Source of the DNA: Crocodylus rhombifer
Lineage: Eukaryota; Chordata; Crocodylia; Crocodylidae
Assembly (NCBI GenBank): GCA_038503035.1
Contig: JAVSML010000955.1
Span: 129,364 to 193,363, forward strand
DNA: 64,000 nt
Reading direction: 5' to 3'
The notes beneath the pieces were generated by a model. It did no database searches. It was given only the letters and a program-made list of their open reading frames with translations, and was not told the DNA's origin. Positions 34,747-46,697 of this stretch are shown here, in pieces; positions within the stretch are counted from its first letter, which is position 1, and each line of letters starts with the position of its first letter. Position numbers and translations under genes: made by a program.

Positions 34747-35930
34747 TTTCTAAATGTAACCAAGTTATCTGCATGCATTCAGAATTTCCTGTCTTGCAGA
34801 ATATTTACCCTCAAAGACCCCCACTGCATACACACACTGATCTTTCCCATAGTATCAGTTGTTGGGAAGACAGAACAGAGAAACAGACTTCCTAAAGATG
34901 CAAATTTAGTGGTATGCCAGGCCATCAAGAACTTTTAATTACTTTTCAAATATTAATACCAGTACAAAAATGCAGATGGAGGTTACAGCATATTTCATGG
35001 GTCCGGATTAGCAAGACTTAAATGCTTAAAGTGGGACTTGGGTGGAATTGTATACCCAAGATCTTTTTTATAGCCGCTTTCCACAGGGCAGCCTCTTGGC
35101 TGGTATTTGTTTAAGAAAAAATAACCAACAAGAGGTTACTACTTCTGTCTTTTGACAGATATCTGCTTCCCCAAGTTTTTCCATGCTTGGAAAGAAAGGA
35201 GCTATTAGACAACTATTCAAGACCTCTTCCCCAGGCAGTGTGTGAATACTCTGGATTTTGCTGCATTTTGCTGCTGGTAACTAAAATTCCTGCTTTCCTG
35301 GGTCTGGTCACAGATTAATTCACCTGGAGTGCTGAGCATTTTTAGTTAGTCCATAGTAGCTCATAGAATTGAGTTGAACTTAAATATTCAATGGAAGAAA
35401 GGGAAGAGAGCCCAGGGGCCATCCCCATGGTTGACTGTTCTGAAACTGGGGATGCTTGAAGCTTCTGTCTCTCCAGTTTTTAGGCAGTCTCCATGTCTGG
35501 GTGTTCTGAAGCCTTAGACAGTGGAAAGTCAGGGGCTTCTAACCCTGACTCGGTCTGTATTTCACACACATTGCCATATCCCCTGGAAGCTTGAGCTACC
35601 AGATGGAGGCAGGCTGGTAAGCATGAAATCTGGCAGGTTTCCAATAGAAATCTGCTTGGCAAGGGGGTTCCAGTTGAATCCTATCAAAATCTATCATTTT
35701 TATAGTAAACCCGTATCATTGCCATAGCATGACCTGTTTTCAGTGAAATAGCAAAACCTGAAAAATGATTATTTGTTGAAATATTTCCAGTCAGCTGCCC
35801 AGATTGTTGGCCAGATCCTATCACAATTGGTCACCTAAATTGACTGATTTACCTATATATGATCCTAATCAATACTGCTTTAGTCCCTGAAAAAAAAATA
35901 ATGTCCTCCTTCTACTTGTTGCTATGTGTG
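34747..35930. other. No gene seen
   Basis: Short frames, no motif, no clear repeat. Confidence 0.5.
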
Positions 35931-35934
35931 ACTT

Positions 35935-36381
35935 AGGCCATGGGCAGATGTTCCAAGTTTCTGGGAAATGTGTAGTGCTAGAAAGCCTAGTAAAGCCTGC
36001 AGCTTCCACCTTTCCCCCATTTCTCACACATTCCCACAGTGGGGTGACCCCAAACTCATAAATGCAGGACAGCCACTGCCCTGGGATGAGTTGAACAGGC
36101 TGTGCTCCTCATGTATTCCCCAAACCAGGCTTACCCCAGTTCAGAAAGGTTGTGGGAAGCCTTTTCCCACTACTTATCTCCTCCCAGTCCCCCATAAGGG
36201 TGGAGCAACAGTTCCTGCCCTTCATGCTTCTGTATGAAAAACTCCCACACAAGCAAGATCTTTCAATTTCTCCTAGAACTGGCACATTTTCTTCAGGAGA
36301 AATTAAAGGAATGCTTGCACGCTCCCAGTTTCTAGTGGTAGAAAATAATTTCTCCTGCTAGAAATGTAATATCTATCCCTA
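35935..36381. mobile_element. Possible MITE with degenerate TIRs
   Basis: The left end GGGCAGATGTTCCAAGTTTCT and the complemented right end GGATAGATATTACATTTCT are similar, and TAGAAA/TTTCTAG motifs recur near both ends. There is no coding capacity and no confirmed duplication. Confidence 0.35.
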
Positions 36382-36884
36382 CATTTAGCCTCCACACTTA
36401 AGGCTGCTAAGTACACTGAGGTTTCTAATGGTCAGAATAGAAATTTGGCCTGTATGTCATTAAAACACAGGCAAGGATATGTGGCACTACATTTTTTAAT
36501 TGTCTTATTGTATTAGGCAAATAAACGCTGTACTGTTAATCAGACCTGTGACAGTTTTACATGCCAAAATAGCCTTTACCTCATCAAAATAATTCCATAA
36601 GTGAGGTTCAATATCACACCATAAGCAGGAAGTATTCCATTTTTTAACTGTTCAGAAACTTTTAATAGGAAAGCAACATTACAAATCTTCCCATTACTCA
36701 GCAGTTAAAGCAGCAATTTTGGCTTTTCCATATCAATTTTAATGCCTCCAATATTTTTTTTGATAGAGGAAGGTCAAGTTTTTCGAAAAAAGGTGCCTAA
36801 AACTAGACTCCTACATGCATATTTAGGCTTATAAAAGAGGCAGGCTTGCTAGCGGCAGCCCAGCTTGATGACTTGAGCTGGATG
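36382..36884. other. No gene seen
   Basis: AT-rich sequence; a TATA-like CTTATAAAAGAGG at about 36829-36841 precedes the LTR-like region. Confidence 0.45.
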
Positions 36885-37239
36885 GCTCAGGCTGATTGGT
36901 AGGGGCATTCCTTTCCCCACCAATCAAAAGAAAGTAGAAGAAAGGACAGCTCCATCTTGGCCTAGGAATGAGGTGAAGAAGATGGTGAGGAACTAACCCC
37001 TCAGGCTTTCCCATTGGTCCATTCCTGATCTGGGGGGGCAGAGCCTCCAGAAGGAAAAAAAATCCCATGTTCTCAGCACGTGGGCAGCTTCAATGAGGAT
37101 GACAATGATGGGGCTACAGAAGAGCTGGTACAGCTGACCAGTGGGGCAGAGCTGTTGCCCCAGAAGCACCCTAAAGACACCCCTGTTGAGCAGAAAGCAG
37201 TGGGTGGCTGTGCCCCAGCTCTGCAGTGGGAAGAGCTGC

Positions 37240-37620
37240 AGCATCGGTGCATGGGTCAGTACACGGGAGGTCTGGGGAGGGATGGGACTCCAGTGACTGC
37301 ACAAGGCAGCATGAGTCCCTGACCCTGCATGAGGCAGGAGCCCTTGATGCATGGATCAGTGCACAGGGCTGGTTTCATAGATTTCACAGACATAGATGGT
37401 AGAGCTGAAGGTATCATGGCTGCATGAGGAAGCACCCCCATCTCTGCATGAGGCAGGTGCCTCTTCAGTGCACAGGGCAGTGCATGGGGATGAGGAAGCT
37501 GAGTGGAGCCAATGGGACACTGCGGCTGCATGCAGCATCATGGGTCCCCATCCCTGAATGAGACAGGCACCCCTTGGTTCACAGGGCAGTGCACGAGGCT
37601 GAGAGAGGGCGGACAGGCCC
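37240..37620. repeat. Minisatellite, about 115-bp unit, three to four copies
   Basis: GCATGAGGCAGG-type starts at about 37327, 37446 and 37556, each followed by a CAGTGCACAGGGC-type block; a partial unit precedes at about 37245. It lies inside the gypsy-like LTR, and the comparable region at 1.9-2.1 kb lacks it. Confidence 0.6.
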
Positions 37621-38472
37621 AAAGGCTGCACGAGGCTGCTCGGGCCTTCCTGCAACAAGCAGCAACCAGACAGGTCAACCACCCTAGCAAGGAAGGACCC
37701 CCCACAAAAAACTCACAGGAAGAGACAAGCCTAGTCCACCAAAGCTGCTGGGAGTCGTGAGTTACCCGGGAAGGGAACTGTAGTCCTAAGGAGGCAAAGA
37801 ATAGGAGATTTCCACAGGGGAGGAGGGGCCCTCCCCATTAAGGTGATCAAAGGGAAGCCCCCTGACGGGGAGGGGGATGACCCACCCTTGGGTGAAGGGA
37901 AGAATTAAGAGGCCCTGTTCTTAAGGGTGGCTTCATGGTTACGCCCCTCCCCATATCATTTCTTTCCCCTGGTATCATTTCTTCTTTGGGTACAGTTTTT
38001 GTGCCATTGTTGTGTTCTGGTTCCTTGTACCATTGGGATTTTCACTGTAAATTTATGTCCCTACATTGTATTATCAGAAAATTGTAAGCTGCTTTCTTCA
38101 TTGTTATCTTTATACATTGTATCCCATTTGATGTAATCTCATTTGTGTATTTTCAGTCATTGTCCCACCACTGCCATATTCTCATTTGTTGATTTGCTGT
38201 CTATCTTTTGTTTTATCATTGAGTGTTCCCTTGCCTGCCACCTGGCAGGGACTGCAGTGCACATTAACCAAAAAGCCAAAAGGGATCAAGGCCTGTGCTA
38301 ACGCAGTGTTTTCATCTGCATTATCTGGTTGAAATTGCCTGAGTTCAAGGTTAATAAGAGTTATTGTCTTTGTAAACCTATATTTGTAAATATTACGTAG
38401 GTAAGTAGGTAATGTAATGTCATATTTTACAATTAAACCTTTAAATTGTAAAGTATCACTGGGTGTCCCTGA

Positions 38473-38515
38473 TCTCTGCTCTGCTCTGCTCTGCTCTGCT
38501 CTGCTCTGCTCTGCT
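38473..38515. repeat. (CTCTG)n microsatellite
   Basis: About eight to nine CTCTG units, followed by CTCTATAGGG. The related LTR at about 2513-2525 has only one CTCTG followed by CTCTACAGGGG, so the run expanded within this LTR copy. Confidence 0.9.
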
Positions 38516-38636
38516 CTATAGGGAAAGAAGGTGGGCTGGCCTGCAGCTAGGCAGCGACGCTCCCACAGCGTACATGCACCCACTGTTATCTCTTCAATTG
38601 AAGAGGGGGTACCAGCCGCGTACTACCCGGGTTACG

Positions 38637-41600
38637 TAAGGAAATGACCTGACCTTAGGAAATTCATTTTTATTTTGCAGTTTTTGGAAAAGGAACATAT
38701 TTGCCTGGGCAAGTCTCTCCATTGTATTATTTTTATATATCTAATAGTAATAATTATCATCATGAACTTTTTGTTGGGCTAAATTGGAATCCATCAGCCA
38801 ATATAATCTAATCTAGAAAGATGGACTGAAAAGTTTGACAGAAGTAGTTAAAAAAAAACCAAGCAGCAGCAGCCTGCTATTTCTGCTTCATTTGCTTCTG
38901 TATGTCAGTCTGTCTGTGAGTACCATACATATAAAACGGTAGGCAGTTCATTGTGGGTATAATTAGTATGACTTTCTTTTTCCTTCTCTTAAAACTTTAA
39001 TGATAAAGAAATGTCTTGCAAAATTTAACAACAGCAAATGTCCATATTGAGATAATGTCTAATTTCATTGGCTTTGTAAAGTCATAGCTATTTGTGTTAA
39101 ACATTGGGGTTAATTTATTTGCCATGAAACTGCAGGAAAGACAGACACAGAAAGACACAGTGAGAGTGAGCTAACTAGAGATGCTGTACAGCTTTATCAG
39201 GCATTCTGAAAAAGTCACTAGCTGGCATCTGCTACAGTGTGAGGACATTAGCATAGGAAAGCTCTTATTATGGATAAATGAGAAGTCTGTAATTGCTGTG
39301 GTGTAATAAAAAATGTGATAGAATTCATTGTTATTTGCCTTGCCAATCCCCTCAGACACCATATATTACTTGCTGGTGTGCTACTCACTTTCATCTATAG
39401 TAGCAAAGATTTTTTTAAATAATTGGGTCACATTACAAAGTTGGCAGACGTTAATCTTCCCCTTTGGCATGATCTTCTGCTCGTCCATCATTACCTGAAG
39501 CTAGATAATCAAAGCGACACATGGAAGCATGATTGCAGCATCTTTGAGGTTTCAGATAACAGTGTTAGCAAAGGTTTCAGACCTTAAACAAGGAAAAAGA
39601 GAAAGTTTGATGAAAAGTAGATGTTATAAAATGATTGACTTCAATAATATTCTGGAGCAGCACATATATTAGTTTATATGTGATGCATCTCTTTTTAGCA
39701 AAGGAAAATCTAGTTTTATTCCAAATCCCATCTGCTTTTTTATTTTAGACATAAATATAAATACTTGTCACGCGATCATTAAGCAATAAGGCTTAAGCAC
39801 AGGATATTGGGCAAAGGGAGGTGAAAAAAAGCAAAGTCAATTTTTGCCTCAAGCTATTGTAAGTATCAGAGTTATCTCCATGTCTTGCATGATGTCTTGG
39901 AGATGTTTCTTCTTGAAAAAGCTACACCTTTTTGTATGTGTCAATGTACTGCTTATGATTAAAGCTTCCCAAGTTGTATAATTCAGTATTGTGAAAATGA
40001 AACTTCAGCTGGCACTTTCTAGTAAATGTGTGTTTCTCTATTAGTGCAAAATGGAATGAGAGTTGTGACAGTGAACGTGCAAACATTAAAATCTGCATTG
40101 GCTGCTTCAGGGAAGTTCTAAATGTTTGTTTCAGCACCAGTTTAAAGACATTGGGAAAAATATTGGAATGATAGAAAATGAAGTGTTCTGAAGCAACACC
40201 ATCTCTCAGTACTAGTGAGATATTTCTTGATCAATGCTGTGCTTATTCCCTTAAATATACTGCATAAATAGAGGTCATTTCCATGCAAAACAAAACTAAA
40301 AAGCTGCGGAACAAGATTAGTAAATTGGGGCGGAATTAAATCTGCATTAAGTTTAAACAACATGGGAACTCCAAAATATAACACTGGAGCTCCTGAGCCT
40401 CCAGCCCTAGCCACTTAAGCCCACTTTTGCCCATTTTCCAAAACAATTTTGTTTGAATTCTGTTACTGTCTTTCTACTGGTTTTTATCATGTTCACTTGT
40501 TGCTAGTAGAAATTAAACAGAAATAAAATATTGTTGTTGACTAGCCAGAAACCCTGGATTCCTATATCCCTGAATTTTGGAAAGTACAGACCCAGCTCCT
40601 AAGTTGTTTGCTGTGCCTGCTGTCTGCAAGGGACTGAAAAAACTCTGTAATTACAGTTTTCCCAGGGTGTTTTCTGATAGGATAATTATAGGCTGGATGA
40701 AAGAAAGTCTTCAGGGCTCCACCAGTGCCTGGAAATAGGAAGCTTCTTTGTTTAATCTTGCAACTTTCTCGTCCTATGTTCGGGGCTTCTTCACTTGAAG
40801 CATCTATTAATTATAATGCCCAAAAGTAGGCAAAGGACCACTAGACAATAATAGCTTGAGTATAATATCCAAGAAGTCTCTTGGAATAATAATATCATTC
40901 CTCTGTGAATTAACTGCAGTATTAATGAGAGACCCTGGCTCTAGTGAAGGTTAGTAGAATTCACCCATTTTATTCTTTGCTTCCAAAGGAAAAAAACATG
41001 AAATAAGATGTAGGAAATCTGTTCTTGGTTTTTAACACAAAGAGCAAGTGAGAAAGAGGATGAGTGGCGGTTTAATTCTCTCTCTATCTGCTTTATCTAT
41101 TCACCACCTGAATAGAATACCATAGGCTAATTAACAATGATTCTGTCCTACAAATATTAGTGTAAAAAGCTGCAAGTCAAGTAAAAGAACAAAAGGAATT
41201 ATTGTGGATGGGAGATGGAAGACAATGTGGAAGAGCTTCAGGGATACAGTTTTAGTATTAGTGATAACACAGTTATGAAGATAAATGTAAATTTAAGTAT
41301 GCAAATTTGAAATGGAAAGAAAAGTTACTTATTAAGGTAGCTTAGATTGTTGATCCAGTCTTGCTCAGGAAAGAACATACCTGTCATGTTGTACAATATG
41401 CCTACTAGACTGCTCCATTTCTACTATGGTCCTGGGTGCTGTTAGGTAAGCTCATGAGCACTTGGTACACATGTATGTTGAATTTTGATACTTTAAAGTG
41501 CTTTCATTTATGATACTAAGAATAGTGGCAGATGACAGATAATTGATGCAAGGCATCAAACAGCTAATGGAAATGCTTTCTGACACTTAAAGATACAAGT

Positions 41601-41996
41601 TTGGAACCTCTTTTAGTGTATAAAAAAAATAGAGTGTTACATTTTATCTTAGTTACTGAGATGGAGGAAAGCTTTGAGGATGAAATATAACCATGCGTTT
41701 TGCTCAGAGAGTTGATAAATACCAGTGAAAAGTAAGCATAAAGCTATACAACCAATATATTTCTATATCTATATCTATAAATAGATAGGTATATATATGT
41801 ATAAATATACACTTGTCAAATGATTTGTACCCAAAGCCAAAGTGCCGCTGGTTAGATTTTTTCATTGGCTTTGCTCACTGACCTCCTAATTCCTGACACA
41901 GCACCGTGAAAGCTACATACTTTGGATGCTTTGCAATTCTTCTCTCATTGCATAATACCGACTAATATTGAGAGACGGATAAAATTAACCCAGTGG
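38637..41996. other. Unique AT-rich sequence, no gene seen
   Basis: Short frames only. An AT-rich TATC/TATA patch lies at 41755-41815 (TCTATATCTATATCTATAAATAGATAGG). Confidence 0.5.
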
Positions 41997-41997
41997 A

Positions 41998-42757
41998 TGC
42001 ATCTACACAAGACTTGATATCACCATAGCAATGAGCTACGGTGGTGTAGCTCATCACTACAGTGACATAGCATCAGCGAGCACTAGCCATGATGTCAGTT
42101 ATGTCACTGTAACAACAAGCTATTGTACAGTAGAGCTGTGTGAAGCTTCAGTCCCTGATTTGATTCAGCAGAGATTTGGCCTAATTCAGTGGCCAGATCT
42201 CCAAATCCAAATGGAATCAGGAGACCCTTTAATCTCTCTGAATTGAATTGGAACCCTCCAAATAGATTCAGACAGTTTTGGAAAGATTCGGCGATTCAGA
42301 CATAGACACAGCTTTAAATGTTTTTTCTACATACCTCAAGGTACCAGGCAGCTTGTAGTACTTCTGGTCCACTTCTGGGTTCGCCGCTGAGCATGCAGGA
42401 GAAAGGGGGGGGAGGGCCTGCTCCTGTGGGACACTCCATCTGCCCCGCCATCACAGTGTTCATGAGCTGTGCCTGATACCTTAAGGTATGTAGAAAAAAC
42501 GTTTAAAGCTGTGTCTATGTCTGAATCACTGATTCTCTGAATCAGCATTGAATCTTCAGATTGAGCCAAATCGAATCAGGGACAGTACTCTAAATCAACG
42601 AATCAAATCACTGTCCCCAATTCTGGCCTAATCAAAATCCAAATTGAATACAGCCTATTTTGTGCACCCCTACTGCACAGTAGCTCATCGCTACAGCAGC
42701 TTAAGGTCAGAAACGACCTGTACACTTCTGGGACTGCACAGTACCGGTAGATACTCT
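41998..42757. mobile_element. Possible MITE-like element hosting a foldback insertion
   Basis: A 17-bp motif GTAGCTCATCRCTACAG flanks the foldback element at 42046-42062 and 42681-42697. The left part also holds a perfect 9-bp hairpin (42031-42039/42046-42054). The outer ends GATGCATCTAC and, complemented, GAGTATCTACC are only weakly similar, so the outer boundaries are tentative. Confidence 0.35.
42128..42675. mobile_element. Foldback DNA element with about 200-bp inverted arms
   Basis: The left arm 42128-42350 and right arm 42470-42675 are imperfect reverse complements. The inner 60 bases match almost perfectly: both contain GATTCAGACATAGACACAGC, then GTTTTTTCTACATACC and AGGTA. The tips are CAGTAGAGCTGTG and, complemented, CAGTAGGGGTGC. 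The spacer is about 120 bp and GC-rich. No transposase. The terminus is hAT-like; the flanking octamers do not match clearly. Confidence 0.75.
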
Positions 42758-42982
42758 GATGTCACAGAATCATATAAATTTAGGTTTGGAAGGGACCTCT
42801 GGAGGTCATTTAGTCAAACCCCCTGCTCAGAGAAGGACCATCCCTACTAAATCCTCCCAGCAAAAGCTTTGTCTAGCTGGGTCTTGAAAACCTCCAAGGA
42901 CATAGATTCTCCAACCTCTCTGGGTAAGCAGTTCCAGTGCTTTACTACCCTCCTAGTGAGAAAATGTTTCTTAATATTTAAC

Positions 42983-43827
42983 TGTGGCAGTGAAAAGCCC
43001 CCAGAGGCACCAAGGGGGCTGGGGGTAATCCCGAGTGCCCCCACCATAAACAAACACCCCACACCCCAGGAGACTTAACTCTGGGAGTGTGTCTGGAGGT
43101 GGAGTCATGGCTGCATGGGCCAGCATTACTCCAGCTCTTTAAACAGTTGCTTCTGAGGCAGGGCAGCAGCAAGCTAATTGCAGCAGCTGAGGATGCTGCC
43201 GTGGGAAGTTTAAAAGCCCTGCCAGAAGCTGGCAGGTGTGGAGAGAGAGAGAGAAAGACAGTCAGCCGAGAGCACGCCCGGCTGGCAGCACTGGAGGCTC
43301 CGGAGGCTGGTAGTAGCAGCCTGACAGACACTGCTCTGCTTCAAAGGTGGGGATGGGGGAAGGGCAGCATCAGGCATTAGGCTGGGAACAGACTATAGCC
43401 AGCCCAGCTACCTTAGAATTTATTGAGATTGTTCCACTCCCGAGGAGGGGGAGGAAGGATGCCGAGAAACCAAGGAGCACAGTCCTTTGGGATCAGGGAT
43501 TGCGGCTCCAGCAACAATAACACCTAAGCAACCAGCCAGTTGCCTGGAGCAGACACCAGACCCCCGTAACAAAGGGGGCTCACAGAAATCAATGGAGCAA
43601 CCAGCGGAACTTCTGAACGGTTGGCAAGTGGATGGGGTGTAGGGGAGGCACAGCCACATGGAACCACAGCACGAAGGTGAGTACCTCCATTACCGGGGCA
43701 CCTGAGAAGAGGAACACCATTGAACCCCTTGTTTCATCTAGTAACAACAAGTCATGGCAGGCAAGTTGAGGGACACTCCAGTCAAAGGGGCGGTACGGTA
43801 CTTACAGCACCCACTAGAGACTCCACA
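42983..43827 (+). mobile_element. Solo LTR (845 bp) inserted in CR1
   Basis: TGTGGCAGTGAAAAGCCCCC to GAGACTCCACA, with flanking pentamers TTAAC (42978-42982) and CTAAC (43828-43832) that agree at 4 of 5 bases. The CR1 reading order resumes exactly after it (CTAACCTAAACTT). A TATA-like GTTTAAAAG at 43209-43217 and a (GA)n run at about 43240-43256 suggest plus-strand orientation. No retroviral genes; orientation is moderately certain. Confidence 0.75.
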
Positions 43828-44095
43828 CTAACCTAAACTTCTCATGCTGCAACTTGAGATCATTGCTTCTTGTTCTGTCATCTGCCACTGCTGGGAAGAA
43901 TCTAGCTGCATCCTCTTTGGAACTACCCTTCAAGTAGCTGAAAGCTGCTATTAAATCCCCTCTTAGTCTTCTCTTCTCCAAACTAAATAAGCCCAGTTCC
44001 CCCAGTCTTTCTTTATAAGTCATGTGTCCCAGCTCCTGAACCATTTTTGTTACCCTCTACTGGACTCTCTCTCATTCTTTCTGTAGTGGGGGGCC

Positions 44096-45356
44096 TGTGG
44101 CAGGACGGCCCCTAGGGGTGCCGTGACCTCCCCTAGTGTCCTTGTCTACCACGCCAAGTCTGGGTCTAACACATCCTCCGTCTCGCCTGCCACATCTTTG
44201 ATCTTGTTAGTTCAGTGAAGGAGGCTGCCTTCCTACCCTTCTTGGCACGGGGCTGGTCTTACTATGCCGGGATTTTCTCTGGGTCCCGGTGCTGGTCTTC
44301 TCCCGGGGCCAACTCAATACACGTGCCCCCCCCGGGGTGGCTCTCTCTCTGATTGTGCCCCTTCTCGCCCAGCCTGGACTTCCCGAGAGGCTTACTCCGC
44401 TCTCAGGGCTTCGTATGTCACAGGCAGCGCCCCACTCGGGCCTGCCTCCCTTATATTCCACGGCCACTCGCATGCTGGCCTGCGCCCCGCGCTCCCCGTG
44501 GTCTCTATGCCTGCACTCGAGCCTGTGGTCGCGCCTCTCAAGCTCCGTGCCTGCACTTGGGCCTGTAATCGCGCCTCTTGCGCTCGTCACCCACACCCGG
44601 GCCTTCTATGCCCCCACTGGGGCCCTTGGTCGCGCCTCTTGCACTCGCTGCCCGCCCTCGGGCCTTCTATGCCCCCACTGAGCCTGTGGTCATGCCTCGT
44701 GCGCTCCCTGCCCACACTCTGGCCTGTCTATGCCCAACCTGGGCCTATGCCCCACTGGGGCTCTTCCCAATTGGGCTTCCAACTGGGGCCTGTCCTGGTA
44801 ATGCCCACGCTGGGATGGGGTCGGGACTCCCTACTGCTTAGGCCCACCTTCCTGGGCCCACACCCTACTGGGCTTCCACCTCTGCTAGGCTCTTCCTGAA
44901 GTCACCCCAATGGGCTGGGGTCAGGACAACCCCACACGCGGCACCCTCCTTGGTGCCAGGAACTCCCCCTCCTTACTGGGGAGCTCCTGCTGAGGCCTCC
45001 TCCACCCCTACAGCCTCACCTAGTCCTCCGGTATAATACTCACAACTCCACAAAACTATGTTGGCTCTCTCCAATACCTTTCTCAGGGGTTCTCTCCCTC
45101 CCCTCACATCATTGCAGCGGTCAAACTGCCAGCGTAAGCTTTGCTGCTCAGCTCTCCGCCGCAGAGCTCCTGCTCCTGCAGTGGCCAGAGGGGAACTGAT
45201 TCTGGCCTCCACCTTCCCTTCTTTATGAAGGCCAAGCCTCGCCCCCTGGCGATCAGCTGACCTACTCAGCTCCAACAGCTAACACCTGCTCCCTTGCTAA
45301 CTGGCAGCTAAGCCATTTCTTATCTTCAGTAGCAGGCACCCTAGTGCCCTGCTACA
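44096..45356 (-). mobile_element. Solo LTR (1261 bp), antisense, inserted in the same CR1
   Basis: Ends TGTGGCAGG and CCTGCTACA, flanked by a perfect 5-bp duplication GGGCC (44091-44095, 45357-45361). On the minus strand it starts TGTAGCAGGGCACTAGGGTGCC, resembling the start of the LTRs at 34741 and 57602, which sets its orientation and family. The interior is very GC-rich and carries a minisatellite at about 44520-44760. No internal genes, so it is a recombination product (solo LTR). Confidence 0.9.
44520..44760. repeat. GC-rich minisatellite inside solo LTR, about 60-bp unit
   Basis: About four degenerate units built from GCCTGTGGTCGCGCCTC, then GCTCNNTGCC and GGGCCTTCTATGCCCC blocks. The repeats keep frames open on the plus strand (a 211-codon frame at 44264-44899), which I regard as artefact. 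Confidence 0.7.
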
Positions 45357-46697
45357 GGGCCCAACAGTGAACACAAGACACAAGTAGAACAATCACTTCC
45401 CTTGACCTGCTGGCAACACTTCTACCAATGCAGCCCAGTATGCCATTAGCCTTCTTTGCAACAAGGGCACACTGTTGGCTTATATTCAGCTTATTTTTGA
45501 AACACTGAGGTCCTTTTTTGCAGAGCTGCTGCCCAGCCAGTTAGACCATAGCTTGTACTGGTGCATGGGATTGCTCTGTCCTAAGTTCAGGACTTTGCAC
45601 GTGTTCTTGTTGAACCTCATGAAATTTCTTTTGGCCTAATCCTCCAAATTGTCTAGGTCACTCTTAATCCTAGTCCTACCCTTCAGCATATCTACTACTC
45701 CCCTCAACTTGGTGTCATCTGCAAACTTGCTGTGGGTGCACTCAATAACATTTTCCAGGTCATTGATGAAGACATTGAACAAAACTGACCCCAAGACAGA
45801 ACCCTGGGGTACTCCACCTGATACCGGCTGCCAACTAGACATTGAGCCATTGATTACTACCCTCTGAGCCTGATAATCCAGCCAGTTTTCTATGTATGTT
45901 ACAGTCCATTCATCTGGCCCCTACTTCCCTAGCTTGTCTGTGAGAATGTTATGGGAGACAGTATGTAAAAAATAAGGTACACCACATCCACTGGTCTCCC
46001 CATGTCCACAGAGCCAGTCATCTCACCGTAGAAAGCAGTCAGGTTGATCAGCCATGACTTGTCCTTGGTGAATCCATGCTGACTGTTCCTAATCACCTTC
46101 TTCTCCTCCAAGTGCTTAAAAATGGATACCTTGATGATCTGCTCCATGATTTTTCCAAGGACTGAGATATGGCTCACTAGTCTGTGGATCCTGGATCCTC
46201 CTTTTCCCCTTTCTTAAATATGGGCACTATGTTTACCCTTTTTCCAATTGTCTAGGACCTCTCCTGAGAGCAATGAGTATTCAAAGACAATGGTCAATGG
46301 CTCTGCAATCTTATCAGCCAACTCCCTTAGCACCCTTGGGTGCATCCCATCCAGCCTCATGGACTTGTATATGTCCAGATTTTCTAAATAGTCCCTAAGT
46401 GTTCTTTTACTATTGGGTGCTCACATCCTCCCCAAATTGTGCTGCCTAGTGCAGCAGTCTGCAAGCTGACCTTGCCTATGAAGACTTGGGTGAAAAAGGC
46501 ATTGAGCACTTCAGCCTTTTCTGTGTCCTCTGTCACAAAGTTCCTTCCCAGATTCAGTAAGGGACCCATACTTTCCCTGATCCTCCTTTTGCTACCAACC
46601 TACTTGTAGAAACCCTTCTTGTTACCCTTTACATCCCTTGCTAGCTGCAGCTCCAATTGAGCTTTAGCGTTCCTGACTTCACCCCTGTGTGCCCAAG

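Larger units (their letters stand above)
36885..38636 (+). mobile_element. Second gypsy-like LTR copy, no coding part
   Basis: Related to 1330-2621. It has an inverted CCAAT pair (36893-36905/36915-36926, nearly perfect complements), the GAGCTGGT block with TTGCCCCAGAAGCACC (37120-37170), and the shared terminal segment from CTCCCACAGC to GGGTTACG at 38636. No gag or pol is nearby, so it is probably a solo LTR, enlarged by internal repeats. Its terminal CA is mutated to CG, and the 5' boundary is uncertain. Confidence 0.5.
42762..46697 (-). mobile_element. CR1 LINE, antisense, interrupted by two solo LTRs
   Basis: Reading the minus strand, CR1 ORF2 from a KAEVLNAFFTQVF block (about 46384-46569) to the 3' tail near 42762, in three collinear parts: 45362-46697, 43828-44090 and 42762-42977. 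About 1.8 kb of CR1 remains. The FADD box survives at 45714-45725. Motif A, which normally supplies the first catalytic Asp, is destroyed by a small deletion at about 45960-45985. Several frames are broken. The copy is dead and older than the LTRs inside it. Confidence 0.9.

Noticed and set aside
37919..38641. TAAGG direct repeat as duplication for a shorter solo LTR
   Set aside because: Pentamer match could be chance, and LTR-family homology extends further left.
44264..44899. 211-codon plus-strand frame
   Set aside because: Lies within the solo LTR and its minisatellite; length comes from GC-rich repeats that lack stops.
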